The notes below the pieces were generated by a model, which worked only from the letters and a program-made list of their open reading frames with translations, did no database searches and was not told the origin of the DNA. DNA of 63,025 nt from NCBI GenBank assembly GCA_022797375.1, contig JAAWKM010000002.1, positions 1 to 63,025 of the forward strand, read 5' to 3'. Origin of the DNA: Lachnospiraceae bacterium (GTDB taxonomy: Bacteria > Bacillota > Clostridia > Lachnospirales > Lachnospiraceae). The position numbers were made by a program, and so were the translations under genes. Shown here piece after piece: positions 37,820 through 47,123 of this stretch (position 1 is the stretch's first letter; every line of letters begins with the position of its first letter).

Positions 37820-38011
37820 ATGTATGATTCACATATTTATTGTAAGGAATACCACGGACTGAAGCAGACAATTATTGATATCCTAAATGGGGATGATGAT
37901 AAAACTGATATAGAAAAATTGTCAGACCATATCCAGCAGTTATATGATGATGGTGAAATGCAGTCCAGCCAGTATGATGACCTGATGGGCTATATACAGG
38001 ATATGCTCTGA
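37820..38011 (+). CDS. Small acidic protein (63 aa)
   Basis: A very acidic, helical protein (IDILNGDDDKTDIEKLSDHIQ) with AGGAGG at good spacing and a TATAAT box at 37774-37779. I do not recognise it. It resembles small plasmid-encoded DNA mimics or regulators only in acidity. Confidence 0.6.
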   Translation: MYDSHIYCKEYHGLKQTIIDILNGDDDKTDIEKLSDHIQQLYDDGEMQSSQYDDLMGYIQDML

Positions 38012-38199
38012 TATACAATCTGTGCAGTTAAAGTTACTATATAACATAACCATTATTTTTAACTGCAAAAAAAACGAAACCTGTACAGAGAATGAGTAAA
38101 TAATTCCAGAATCCACAACATAAGTGCAGCCTAAATTCCAAAAACACAGAAATTTAACCCCTCATATATGTTTCCAGTTCCACTAAAAAGAGGAGGGGC

Positions 38200-38750
38200 T
38201 ATAGAAAATGTGATTTCATTGGAAAAGCAAAGAAAAAAATCAGAGGATGGGTTATATAAAAGAAAGACTAGAATAGAAGAAGCAAGAACATCCCTTGAAG
38301 AAATTTAGAAAAATGCAGAAATGAAGGAGGAGAGGTTTGGGAAAAATATAATGATGTACCGATAATGGATTCCTGCTGGCAACAGCAAAAATACAATGTC
38401 TGACTGCTGGTATGATAAAACTGCTTCCAGATATATTTCATGGTAATGACTAAGGCATACAATTTGATATATGGATGTATTTTTACGATTTATATATCAT
38501 AGAATTCTATTCTGCTTATAAAGACTATATCAAAAAAATAAGAAATTTGAAAGACCATACACATACAAATTTAAACATATGCCTAAAGATAAATTAGAGT
38601 AGGATTTAAGGGATTGTTTGGAATAATTAACTGCATTATGTCCTGAAAAAACAAATGAAGACAAAACAACAATTATGTACCAATCTGCAAAATTGTTTGA
38701 AACAGAAGAAATACTGTTTAACATATTCTATAAGGAATTAATTGAATAAA
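38200..38750 (+). pseudogene. Possible decayed gene remnant
   Basis: GAGGAGG precedes a GTG frame (VISLEKQRKKSEDGLYK) that stops after 32 codons but reads on with KNAEMKEERFGKN. Near 38580-38750 a frame with two internal stops gives LTALCPEKTNEDKTT and SAKLFETEEILFNIFYKE. The pieces look protein-like but cannot be joined into one family. Confidence 0.3.
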
Positions 38751-38793
38751 AAAGGAGACCAAATGGGCAGCAGGACACTGTCCTTTCTTTTTT
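38748..38793 (+). terminator. Terminator-like hairpin
   Basis: AAAAAAGGA pairs with TCCTTTCTTTTTT, and a nested AGGACA/TGTCCT stem precedes the T tract. Confidence 0.5.
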
Positions 38794-38831
38794 TATAGAC
38801 ATAATTTCAAAAATAGAATTATATATGTAAA

Positions 38832-38929
38832 CATGTCTGCATAATTACACATTTACAGGATTTTTTTTACAAGACTACCAGTAAATACGATTGCAAGTCT
38901 ACATGTCTACTGTTTTACAAGTCTGCAAG
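38832..38929. repeat. Cluster of CAAGTCTAC-like boxes
   Basis: Variants of C-A-A/T-G-T-C-T-A/G-C occur at 38832, 38894, 38902 and 38918, with a related AAGACTAC at 38870, all in 98 bp of otherwise empty DNA upstream of nothing obvious. They may be protein-binding boxes. Confidence 0.4.
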
Positions 38930-39063
38930 TTTCCAAAAATAATATTTTTCATAATGTATATAGTATTTGAAAACACACAAATAAAGCTAGGAAACAGGAC
39001 AAAAAAAGAGGAGGAAGTTATACGATACTGCATAATTAATCACTCCTTCTCTTTTAAAAATAT

Positions 39064-39594
39064 TTACTTATAAGATAATAAATCTACATCAGAAAAGGGG
39101 AATATAATACATTTTGCCTTTGCCCGAATATCTTCAATGGGAACATATGGGTCATCCCAAAATCTGCTGTCTTTGGAATTATTCCTGTTGTCACCCATGA
39201 AAAAGTAACATCCTTCTGGAATTTCATAAATGCCATCCCCTGCCTGGTTCTGGAATTCATTAATAAAAGAACTGTCTAATTCAACACCATCAACATAAAC
39301 TTTCCCCTTGCTTACCTCAACAATTTCGCCAGGAAGTCCAATAACTCTTTTAATATAAGTAATATCTGGGTTATCTGGTGGAATGAACACTAAAATGTCA
39401 AATCTTTCAATATCCTCTTCTTTTATATCTGTCCTTGTTGAAATAACTATATCCCCTGGCATGATAGTATTTTCCATACTTTCAGATGGAACAAGCGAAA
39501 GCATAAACACTGTCTGGAACAAAATAATAACTATGATAGCAAAAATAACATAAACAACTACTGCTACTAATATGTTTCTTCTAAATTTATCCAT
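39064..39594 (-). CDS. lepB: Signal peptidase I
   Basis: The 176-residue type I signal peptidase has one N-terminal membrane segment (ILVAVVVYVIFAIIVIILF). The catalytic Ser is in VPSESMENTI (near 38) and the Lys in YIKRVIGLPGE (near 82), and box E is MGDNRNNSKDSR. It removes signal peptides at the outer face of the membrane. It could process the exported surface proteins carried at 17-23 kb. GAGGAGG favours the ATG at 39594 over one two codons upstream. Confidence 0.95.
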   Translation of the reverse strand: MDKFRRNILVAVVVYVIFAIIVIILFQTVFMLSLVPSESMENTIMPGDIVISTRTDIKEEDIERFDILVFIPPDNPDITYIKRVIGLPGEIVEVSKGKVYVDGVELDSSFINEFQNQAGDGIYEIPEGCYFFMGDNRNNSKDSRFWDDPYVPIEDIRAKAKCIIFPFSDVDLLSYK

Positions 39595-39649
39595 AACCAT
39601 ATCCTCCTCTCTTTTTCTTATTTATATCTATATATTACCATAAAAAAAA

Positions 39650-39829
39650 TTAGCAGATACCAGCAGAAATTACAATAACCAGTCTTTCCAGCATATCTTT
39701 CTTTTTATAAAAACTGGCAGCAGATATAATGCCAGTCCAGGCAGAAAACAGCCGCATAAAATAAAAAACCGGGGCACAGAACGGTCTGGTACCCCATGTT
39801 TTGATATACATCATATATCCATTTACCAT
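39650..39829 (-). CDS. Small ORF following the RepA-like gene (59 aa)
   Basis: It starts 5 bp after the RepA-like stop with GGGAG upstream, so coupling is likely. The peptide is aromatic (MVNGYMMYIKTWGTRPFCAP) and unrecognised. It may be chance. Confidence 0.35.
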   Translation of the reverse strand: MVNGYMMYIKTWGTRPFCAPVFYFMRLFSAWTGIISAASFYKKKDMLERLVIVISAGIC

Positions 39830-39833
39830 TTTT

Positions 39834-41018
39834 TTATATTGCTCCCTGCCCAGGTTCCACTGGCACATCAGGCTCCGTGCCTGTTTCTGTAGCCTCACCA
39901 GCATTTTCTTTAACTATGAAGGTATGTTTCCTGCCAGACGGCCCGCCATTTTTGTCAGGTTTTATATGCATGATGGAGTCTTCCAATAACAACTCATCAA
40001 ATTTATTTATTTTCCTTGAAAGTGACTGCCCGCTTTTGGCTATAGCCTGTCCCTGTTTTTTGTTACCGTATTCCAGTAATTCACCAGCTGTGCCACTCCA
40101 CTGCCCGTTATTTTCTTCAAGAAGCATCTTAATGGTCCTGATTACTGGGCTGGACTCATATAATTTCTTCTCTTTTTTTATCTCCAGTTCTTCTTCTGTG
40201 CCTATATATTTCCATCTGCATGTATCCTTATCAAACATAACTGCTAATTTTGTTTCTGGCACATCCCTGCCAGTAATATATAATGTACTTTCCTTATTGT
40301 CCTGGAAGCTGCCGCTGCTAATCATCAGGATTGTATCCGCGGCACCCGTTATCCCGACACCACCAGATATATCGTTCAGCCTGTCATTGCTGTCTTTTGT
40401 CTTTTTAGTATGTGTTACTGCCAGAATAGTAATCCCATGTTTATCAGCAATGCTTTTCAGCCTGCCAATATCATTATAGTCATTTTCATATTCTGACTTC
40501 TTCGGGTTACTGCCTGGCCTTACTTTCTGCAACACATCCAGGATAACTAATTTTATACCATATTCCTGTATACACTTGTCAATGTCCCCATATAATTTAT
40601 TGCCAGTATGCCCTGTCCCACATGTAAGGAACAGGTCATCAGGAGCATCTTCATCGTCCATGATTACATTAATCCTGTCTTTTAACCTCTCCCTGCTGTC
40701 TTCAAGGGCGAAATAAAGAACCCTGCCATGCCCTGTCTTCCTTCCAAAGAAATTCCAGCCGCCCGCAACAGACAATGCGATATCAAGTGCCATCCATGAC
40801 TTTCCTTTTTTCCTTGGTGCCGCAAGAATATTTAACCCAGGGGTAAGAATCCCTTCTATTATCCCTTCTTTTTTAGCAGCTGGCAAATCTTGTATTGCCC
40901 TGCCGGTTTCTATACTAAAACAGAATTCCCCTTCTTTAGGGATTTTGCTTTCCGCTGCATCACTGCCTGCAGCAGCCACAGCAGTATTAACAGTAACTTC
41001 ATTATTTTTATTGTACAT
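39834..41018 (-). CDS. RepA-like AAA_25 (RecA-fold) ATPase
   Basis: The 394-residue protein has Walker A (APRKKGKSW, near 62-70), Walker B (LVILDVLQ, near 160) and the AVTHTKK sensor strand of the AAA_25/RepA hexameric helicase family, plus a C-terminal winged-helix-like tail. Relatives unwind plasmid origins or act as phage helicases. Upstream lie 2.6 kb of repeat-rich, gene-free DNA that could be its origin. It is the active counterpart of the Walker-A-less protein at 7966-8652. CGGGGG precedes the ATG. Confidence 0.8.
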   Translation of the reverse strand: MYNKNNEVTVNTAVAAAGSDAAESKIPKEGEFCFSIETGRAIQDLPAAKKEGIIEGILTPGLNILAAPRKKGKSWMALDIALSVAGGWNFFGRKTGHGRVLYFALEDSRERLKDRINVIMDDEDAPDDLFLTCGTGHTGNKLYGDIDKCIQEYGIKLVILDVLQKVRPGSNPKKSEYENDYNDIGRLKSIADKHGITILAVTHTKKTKDSNDRLNDISGGVGITGAADTILMISSGSFQDNKESTLYITGRDVPETKLAVMFDKDTCRWKYIGTEEELEIKKEKKLYESSPVIRTIKMLLEENNGQWSGTAGELLEYGNKKQGQAIAKSGQSLSRKINKFDELLLEDSIMHIKPDKNGGPSGRKHTFIVKENAGEATETGTEPDVPVEPGQGAI

Positions 41019-41658
41019 ATATGTTTACCCCCGCTTTCATAAAATATGTTTTGCCCTGTATATACAACATACATGGCCATGGCTGTATGGGACTTTTAAC
41101 CGCTGGCACCTTTCCCTGCCCCCGGTGTAAATTTAAAAACCCTGTCTGCATACTTACTATAACACAGTCAAAATCTTTTAAAATCTCACAGAAATCACTT
41201 TCATACGGTCATCTGTTCGATTGTTTTTCACTAATTCCCACTTATTTATTTTGTGGTATTATTAAAGGTTACTGTATATTAATGTGGCACAAAACAGATG
41301 CCATCCATAATCCTGTCTACATTCTGTTTTATTACTAAACCGGATTGCCCAGTCCCGCCAGTTACATCCCCATGTGCATACACTGTATCAAAACTTCCTG
41401 CCAGATACACCTGGCATTATCTTCATGGCATACCGTTATACTGATAAATGCCGCTGGTACCATTACTGCAATTACATAATCCAGGGTACCTGTGTGCAAA
41501 TACAATCCTTCCATATTATGCAGTCCCTGACATCTGCCATCCAGAAAAAGCCATACTTCCCTGGCATGCTGGTGGTTTTGCCATCCTGTCCCTGGTACCA
41601 GATAAACATGCCACTATTAAATACAGTATCCAGTATACATGGCAGCTTCCCATCCCAT

Positions 41659-41816
41659 GTCCGTTACAACATGAACAAATACCGTTATTGCCGTTATACC
41701 GTTACAATACCAGATAATCCATCTCCAGGTTTTATCTTTTGGAATCCCTGCCGGCTGCCATCTGGAAATGGTTACAGCTTCTCCGACAGGTTTAAAATCC
41801 CATAGTTACAGATGCC
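41659..41816. repeat. Large direct repeat, unit 1
   Basis: Starts CCGTTACAACATGAACAAAT, continues with three CCGTTA-type boxes, and ends AAAATCCCATAGTTACAG. Units at 41929 and 42370 match with scattered substitutions; this one is about 60 bp shorter at its right end. Confidence 0.75.
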
Positions 41817-41928
41817 CTTTAATTAAATCCCTGGCATGCTGGCAGTCCTGTCCATTGTGCTGCTGGTACTATGTAAACATGCTGCTGTCAAATAAGTCTC
41901 CGCCACACATAACAATTTCCTGTTCCTG

Positions 41929-42147
41929 GTCTGTTACAACATGAACAAATACCGTTATTTCCGTTATACCGTTACAATACCGGATAATCCATTCCCAGGT
42001 TTTATCCTTTGGAATCCCTGCCGGCTGCCATCTGGAAATGGTTACAGCTTCTTCGGCAGGTTTAAAATCCCATAGTTGCGGATGTACCCTGCTAAGAGAC
42101 TTTATATTTGGTGCCGCTCCGCTCCCGATGTCCAAAATAAAAAACTG
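41929..42147. repeat. Large direct repeat, unit 2
   Basis: Same order as unit 1, extended on the right by CGCTCCGCTCCCGATGTCC and AAAATAAAAAAC. Confidence 0.75.
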
Positions 42148-42369
42148 TTTGTTCCAGGTGCTATGTAAACCACCAGAAAGATCTTCCACAGATACAGATG
42201 ATGCCTGCCTTGCCAGCAGCCTGTTTTTTGTTTGGAACCCACTGCTGGCAATTCCGGCACTCTGCTAAAAACCGGCATGGTGAGTTTATAGCCTGTAGTA
42301 TTTCCCCTGCTTCCAGTACATTAGTAATCCTGTATATCCAAAACAGCAAAGGACAGAATCCATTCTACT

Positions 42370-42590
42370 GGCCTGTTACAACATGAGCAAATACCGTTAT
42401 TGCCGTTATACCGTTATACACTACCAGATAATGTACCTCCAGGTTTTATCTTTTGGAATCCCTGCCGACTGCAACTGGCAGATGTTAAAAGCTTCTTCGG
42501 CAGGCTTAAAGTCCCATGGTTACAGATATACCCTGCTTAGGGCTTTTATATTTTGGTGTCGCTCCGCTCCCGATGTCCAAAATAAAAAAC
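42370..42590. repeat. Large direct repeat, unit 3
   Basis: Matches unit 2 over its whole length with more substitutions, including the shared CGCTCCGCTCCCGATGTCC end. Confidence 0.75.
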
Positions 42591-42735
42591 ATATGGCTAG
42601 CTGGGGATATCCATATGGACTGTTACAAGACACAATATTATACAATATCCATACCAGCTTCCAGACATTGTATACATTACAGCATTACCTTGTCCTGCAC
42701 TATATGTGCTTACTGTGTCTCCATTGTATTGCAGT

Positions 42736-42848
42736 ATGTAACGGTATAACGGTATTAACAGTATATAATTGTATAACGGTACCAATGGTATACAGCATGT
42801 AACGGTATAACGGTATTAACAGCATTGAAGCATATAACGGTACAGCGG
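42736..42848. repeat. TAACGGTA iteron cluster
   Basis: Six TAACGGTA-type boxes occur in 113 bp. A 26-bp sequence is repeated exactly at 42736-42761 and 42797-42822. The reverse complement of the box occurs in each of the large repeats (TACCGTTA at about 41680, 41950 and 42392). Confidence 0.75.
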
Positions 42849-43567
42849 CATCATATCTGTTACTGGAATGTTTACCAGCCAGCAAGCATAACCTGTATCT
42901 GAAGATTCATAACAAGCCAGACACCTGCCTGCCCAATATGCATTCCATTGGCAGCTGTCTGGAATATCCACATCCAGCCTGCAGCCTGCAGCCCGCAATG
43001 CAATTGCTGCTGTCTGAATAAAAAACATTTACAACAATGTAACAGCAGCCGACTCCAAAACCTTAAAAGCACCATGGCAAATGAAGTTCCTGCCAATTCA
43101 TGGGACCTGTGGACACAGAATGCCATATCCGGGATGCCAGCACCCTGTGATATACTTTATGGCATACAGACTGCATACCATTTGTGGTATGGCACAATGT
43201 AAAACCAGGCTAATGCCATCCAGACATTTAACAACACCAACAGAATACATGGTTAACATGAAACACATCCTGTACCATACAGACAGGTATGCACCGCATG
43301 TGCCAGTGATATCCTGTTTCCCGCCGCAATAAACACAGGCTCCGTATATATGCTTAACAACACCATGGCTTATCATTCCATAAACAGTATGGTTCTGTTT
43401 GTGCTTCTGCCAGACCAGGCAATGGCTTTCCAGATGGTGAAGTTTCTATAAAACCAAAAGAATGTGGCAGATATATTTTGTTCAAGAAGTACCAGTTATG
43501 TAATACAAACAGCCAGAAACCCGGTTAATGATGAAATAACCATAAGCTGCCAGAATATAACCACACT

Positions 43568-43602
43568 AAAAAGCCCTGGCGGGTATCTGCCAGGACTTTT
43601 TT
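43568..43602 (-). terminator. Terminator of the mazF transcript
   Basis: AAAAAGCCCTGGC pairs with GCCAGGACTTTTT across 8 nt; T and A runs on both sides make it bidirectional. It lies 31 bp past the mazF stop. Confidence 0.75.
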
Positions 43603-43632
43603 TCCAATATACTGCTGCTTTCTGCATATATA

Positions 43633-43971
43633 CTACATTCCTAACTGCACCTTGATTGCCTCTTTTATTTGTCCCTCATAAACGGTTTCCTTGATACTGC
43701 CGATTTTTTTCAACAGCCGGGTCTGGTTCAATGCGGTTATCTGTTCAGCTAATACGGTGTTCGGGCCAGTCAAGCCACAGCCACTAATAATTACATGTGT
43801 TGGCTGGTTTCTTTTTCTTGTATTTCCAGTTAATGGCACAACGGTTATAACTGGCGAAAACCGGTTTGCTTTGTTGTTTGAAACTACCAATACAGGTCTT
43901 ATGCCCGACTGCAGGCTCCCTTCTTTGTCATAATCAAGTTTTGCCAGATAGATATCACCAATTCTGCACAT
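43633..43971 (-). CDS. mazF: MazF/PemK-family endoribonuclease toxin
   Basis: The 112-residue protein has the MazF fold signatures: RIGDIYLAKLD, QSGIRPVLVVSNN with the catalytic Arg, FSPVITVVPLTG and NTVLAEQITAL. It cleaves mRNA at short motifs. No standard MazE is adjacent; the 63-residue Cys-rich protein at 44085-44276 may be its antitoxin, though it does not look like one. AAGGAGG sets the start at 43971. Confidence 0.85.
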   Translation of the reverse strand: MCRIGDIYLAKLDYDKEGSLQSGIRPVLVVSNNKANRFSPVITVVPLTGNTRKRNQPTHVIISGCGLTGPNTVLAEQITALNQTRLLKKIGSIKETVYEGQIKEAIKVQLGM

Positions 43972-44084
43972 ACTGAATGCCTCCTTTTTTGTCTTTTTAT
44001 TACATAATAAATATGTTACTTTCTCAAGAACAAAATTTACAGGCATCACTGCCAAATGCCTGACATATACCAGCACTGCGGTTG

Positions 44085-44276
44085 TTAACGGTCCCTAAAT
44101 GGAAGTTTCTCATCTTCCTCTTCTGCCTGCCTTTTTAACACATGCCTGTTTAAAATCTCACAGATTGTATGTATATCACAATCTGCTTCTGAGCAAAATG
44201 CCCCAGAACAACCGCAACAATATTTTGACATCACCGATATGATTTCATCATATGCCTTTTCATTTATCCAAAACAT
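44085..44276 (-). CDS. Cys-rich small protein upstream of mazF (63 aa)
   Basis: MFWINEKAYDEIISVMSK is followed by a Cys cluster (CCGCSGAFCSEADC) that could bind a metal, then a charged tail. AGGAGG precedes the ATG. Its position next to mazF suggests a partner, but the family is not recognised. The gap to mazF is 113 bp. Confidence 0.6.
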   Translation of the reverse strand: MFWINEKAYDEIISVMSKYCCGCSGAFCSEADCDIHTICEILNRHVLKRQAEEEDEKLPFRDR

Positions 44277-44494
44277 AATACCGCCTCCTGGCCTGTTATA
44301 GTTTTTAAATATATGTATCTGCAATTAATATGATAAATCTTTTGATTATGGAAAGAAAAATCTCCCGAAATAAGTCCATCTATAAAAAAATTTATACATG
44401 AAAATACATCTGACGGCAGAAGCGGTTATTTTAATCCATGGCATCTTTCATTTTATAAACAGAAAAAAATTAAATAACAGGAGGATGTGATTAT

Positions 44495-44689
44495 ATGGCA
44501 CATAAATTAAAACTGAGAGATTTAGGCATGGATACAATGGAAAGATTATATTATGAAAGAAAAGAAGCAAGACAAAAGGCTTATGCCACAAAAAAAAGAA
44601 AAAAACCAGCCACGAAAAAAGAAACAGTTCCTAAAAAAGCCCGGAAGGAACATAATACTTCCGTCATGATATTTGAAAAAGCCATTTAA
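44495..44689 (+). CDS. Small highly basic protein (64 aa)
   Basis: Lys/Arg-rich (KATKKRKKPATKKE-like pattern) with a short N-terminal helix (LKLRDLGMDTMERLYYER). It is probably nucleic-acid binding. AGGAGG lies upstream, and a terminator follows. Confidence 0.6.
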   Translation: MAHKLKLRDLGMDTMERLYYERKEARQKAYATKKRKKPATKKETVPKKARKEHNTSVMIFEKAI

Positions 44690-44706
44690 GGAATACAGAT
44701 CCATTA

Positions 44707-44756
44707 AAACAGCTATGTGTCCACCTGGTTATAACTGGATGGCACATGGCTGTTTT
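44707..44756 (+). terminator. Terminator of the basic protein gene
   Basis: AAAACAGCTATGTG pairs with CACATGGCTGTTTTT around a 23-nt loop. Confidence 0.6.
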
Positions 44757-44966
44757 TGGTTTACAAAAAACATTAACATGGATAATAACTGTTTCCATAA
44801 CCATCTATTTTCTCTAAAACTGTAAAAAAAATATTATGGTATATTGGTTATAGAATATTTATCTAATGAAGTAATTTAAAACATAAAAAAAACATTTTAA
44901 AAGCAAAGCCATTGAACAGACAACAAAAATAAAAGAAAGGGCGGTAATTGCCGCAAAGGTAAAATT

Positions 44967-45032
44967 ATGAAAGATTTATATTATTACACATGTAATTGGG
45001 AGGTTTATATCATTCTCTCAATCCATAATTAG
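44967..45032 (+). CDS. Possible 21-aa peptide (MKDLYYYTCN...)
   Basis: AAAGG lies seven bases before the ATG, and a GCGG/CCGC hairpin (44941-44954) lies just upstream. A strong terminator follows 55 bp later. It is either a small peptide gene or part of a non-coding RNA. Confidence 0.3.
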   Translation: MKDLYYYTCNWEVYIILSIHN

Positions 45033-45086
45033 TATAAATATTCTGTAATTTTTGATGGATACATGATATCTGGTATCGACTTCCAG

Positions 45087-45120
45087 ATGATGCCAGCCAT
45101 ACAGGCTGGCATCATTTTTA
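45087..45120 (+). terminator. Strong rho-independent terminator without an obvious gene
   Basis: A perfect 12-bp stem (ATGATGCCAGCC / GGCTGGCATCAT) with a 5-nt loop is followed by TTTTTA. The nearest supported gene upstream ends 400 bp away and has its own terminator, so it implies a separate small transcript. Confidence 0.75.
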
Positions 45121-45263
45121 TCCTGGCCATTCCAAATGTAACATTACAGGACAGAATTTCCTGGCAGGCCTATTTTCTCTGGAATTTTCAGGATCACAAA
45201 CATAGTACGGTTCTAATTATAAGTGGAATTTCCTGACATACAGGCAGCAGGAATGGATTTTGT

Positions 45264-45368
45264 GTCCTAAAAGTAAGGTGTTCTAAAAAAGTCCTAAAAC
45301 TGCCTGCTGTACTTACAAAAATATGATAATACAGCAGTACTAAAAGAAACGACCGTTAGTTTTAGGAC
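45264..45368. promoter_or_regulatory. Candidate res site of the serine recombinase
   Basis: GTCCTAAAA occurs at 45264 and 45291, and its complement TTTTAGGAC at 45360, just before the recombinase ribosome-binding site. A stem CTGCTGTA/TACAGCAG lies between (45304-45337). Resolvases bind three such sites beside their own gene and repress it. Confidence 0.55.
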
Positions 45369-45389
45369 AGGAAGGAGGAGAATAGCATT

Positions 45390-46100
45390 ATGTGTTTGTA
45401 TGGATATTGCAGGATTTCAAAAAAACCACAATCTATTGACAGGCAAGTAAGGAACATAAAAAAGGAATACCCTGATGCAGTGATTGTCCATGAAGCATTT
45501 ACAGGAACAAAAATAAACAGACCTGAATGGAATAAACTGTATAAAAACATCCAAAATGGTGATATAATAATTTTCGATTCTGTCAGCCGTATGTCCAGAA
45601 ATTCAGAAGAAGGGTTCTCCTTGTATAAAGAATTATTTGAAAAAGGAATATCCCTTGTTTTTCTGAAAGAACACCACATTGACACAGATTCTTATAAAAA
45701 AGCCATGCAGGGAATTGTAGATATAAACATCAGATCCGGAGACAGTGCAACAGATGATCTGGTCCATGGGATTATGGCAGCCATTAATAAATTTATGATG
45801 AACAAGGTTGAACAGGATATCTACAAGGCATTTGAGCAATCTGAAAAAGAGGTTATGGATTTACATCAAAGAACTAAAGAGGGCATTGAAACCGCCAGAT
45901 TGAATGGTAAACAGATTGGATTACCTAAAGGCTCAAAGCTGGTGACGAAAAAATCCATCAAAGCTAAAGAACAAATCCGAAAGTACAATAAAGCTTTCAA
46001 TGGCTCTTTGAATAATGAAGATACATGGAAATTAACAGGCATATCCAAAACTGCATTCTACAAATATAAAAAGGAGATGCTTGCAGACGTGCAATCCTGA
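45390..46100 (+). CDS. Serine recombinase (resolvase/invertase family)
   Basis: The 236-residue protein has the catalytic Ser in YGYCRISKKPQSIDRQ, the conserved FDSVSRMSRNSEEG block (usual R-L-S-R region), and a C-terminal HTH (WKLTGISKTAFYKYKK). It likely resolves multimers or inverts DNA. It is complete, unlike the degenerate relative at 25589. The strand, SD (AGGAGG) and res-like upstream sites make it a self-contained module. Confidence 0.85.
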   Translation: MCLYGYCRISKKPQSIDRQVRNIKKEYPDAVIVHEAFTGTKINRPEWNKLYKNIQNGDIIIFDSVSRMSRNSEEGFSLYKELFEKGISLVFLKEHHIDTDSYKKAMQGIVDINIRSGDSATDDLVHGIMAAINKFMMNKVEQDIYKAFEQSEKEVMDLHQRTKEGIETARLNGKQIGLPKGSKLVTKKSIKAKEQIRKYNKAFNGSLNNEDTWKLTGISKTAFYKYKKEMLADVQS

Positions 46101-46215
46101 TTATTGCATACAAGACTACGGAATAGAAAACCCCATTGATTGAATAATTTGTTCATTTTGGCAAAAATATCATATTTAATATGCAGGAGAAAGTACCTCC
46201 TCTCTGGTCTCTTGC

Positions 46216-46256
46216 AAAAAATCACCAGTGACATCAATATCACTGGTGATTTTTTA
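46216..46256. terminator. Bidirectional terminator between recombinase and integrase-like gene
   Basis: AAAAAATCACCAGTG pairs perfectly with CACTGGTGATTTTTT around a 10-nt loop, between converging genes. Confidence 0.8.
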
Positions 46257-46280
46257 ATAAACTCTGTGTTTGGATTTCTG

Positions 46281-47123
46281 TCATCCTTCGTATATCATCA
46301 TTTCATTTCTATTTATTTTTTTATATCCAATGCCTAACCTGTTACAGATATGGTACAATTTTAATTGAAGGCCCTGGGCTGTCAGTTTTTCCCATTTTCC
46401 ATCATTTATTATCATAAATACATAGCTTCCATTTTCCGGGTGCAGTTCCAATGCTTTTGTCACAAATCCAGCTTTCTCACAGTTTCTAAATATGCCATTA
46501 CAGCAATCCCCGTTCTTCAGGTTTGCGATTTCTAACAGAGAAAAATCGCCAGTAAACCACAGGCCTAAAGCCAGGCTTCTGGTATCATATGGGTGCAGGG
46601 CTATCCATTCCTTGATTTTTACTGTTTCCACATTGGTATATGGATTGTCAATATACCATATTTCCCTGTCAGGACACATCAGATAATTTTTATATACATG
46701 ACTGTCAGGAACAAAATCGAGCATACCATCCTTCGCCATCTTATTCAGTCCGGTCTGCACCATTCCTGTGAAGCACTTCAGCCGTGTCCCATTCATTTTA
46801 TATACTTTTTCAGCCTTCAACACAAATTTCCTGATTATTATTTCAGACAGCTCTGCTGAAGGTAAATTTCCAGCTTCGCTGTTCCTAATGCTTTTTTCAA
46901 AAACAGACTGGTATAATTCTACATATGATTCACAAATCTGCCCTGATTTTATCGCCTTTTCCAGTTCCTTTTCTATCACTGATGCCATGCAAATTTTTTC
47001 ATCTTCACTCTTCTTTTCCTCCATAATTTCCAAAATCTCAGCCTCAGCTGCTTCCGACAGCTGGTTTTCATCAATGATCCTGCGGATAACCTGGCACAAC
47101 ATTATTATTTTATTTTTTTCCAT
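46281..47123 (-). CDS. Tyrosine-recombinase-like protein, probably inactive (280 aa)
   Basis: The helical N-terminus resembles a core-binding domain. The C-terminal half (HPYDTRSLALGLWFTGDFSLLEIANLKNGDC) resembles the start of an integrase catalytic domain, but the position of the first catalytic Arg (TGxR) reads TGDF. No HxxR or Tyr motif is clear. It may be a DNA-binding relic. GAGGGGG before MEKNKIIM sets the start. Confidence 0.45.
   Translation of the reverse strand: MEKNKIIMLCQVIRRIIDENQLSEAAEAEILEIMEEKKSEDEKICMASVIEKELEKAIKSGQICESYVELYQSVFEKSIRNSEAGNLPSAELSEIIIRKFVLKAEKVYKMNGTRLKCFTGMVQTGLNKMAKDGMLDFVPDSHVYKNYLMCPDREIWYIDNPYTNVETVKIKEWIALHPYDTRSLALGLWFTGDFSLLEIANLKNGDCCNGIFRNCEKAGFVTKALELHPENGSYVFMIINDGKWEKLTAQGLQLKLYHICNRLGIGYKKINRNEMMIYEG

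Larger units (their letters stand above)
41019..43632. other. 2.6-kb repeat-rich region without genes, candidate origin
   Basis: No ORF longer than about 110 codons has a ribosome-binding site. The region holds three large direct repeats, each with CCGTTAT-type boxes, and a TAACGGTA cluster, listed separately. One minus-strand frame through the repeats reads protein-like (WQPAGIPKDKTWEWIIRY), so they may descend from a gene. Confidence 0.5.

Noticed and set aside
42394-42806. Overlapping ORFs on both strands in the repeat region
   Set aside because: They are produced by the repeats and lack ribosome-binding sites; codon use is unlike nearby genes.
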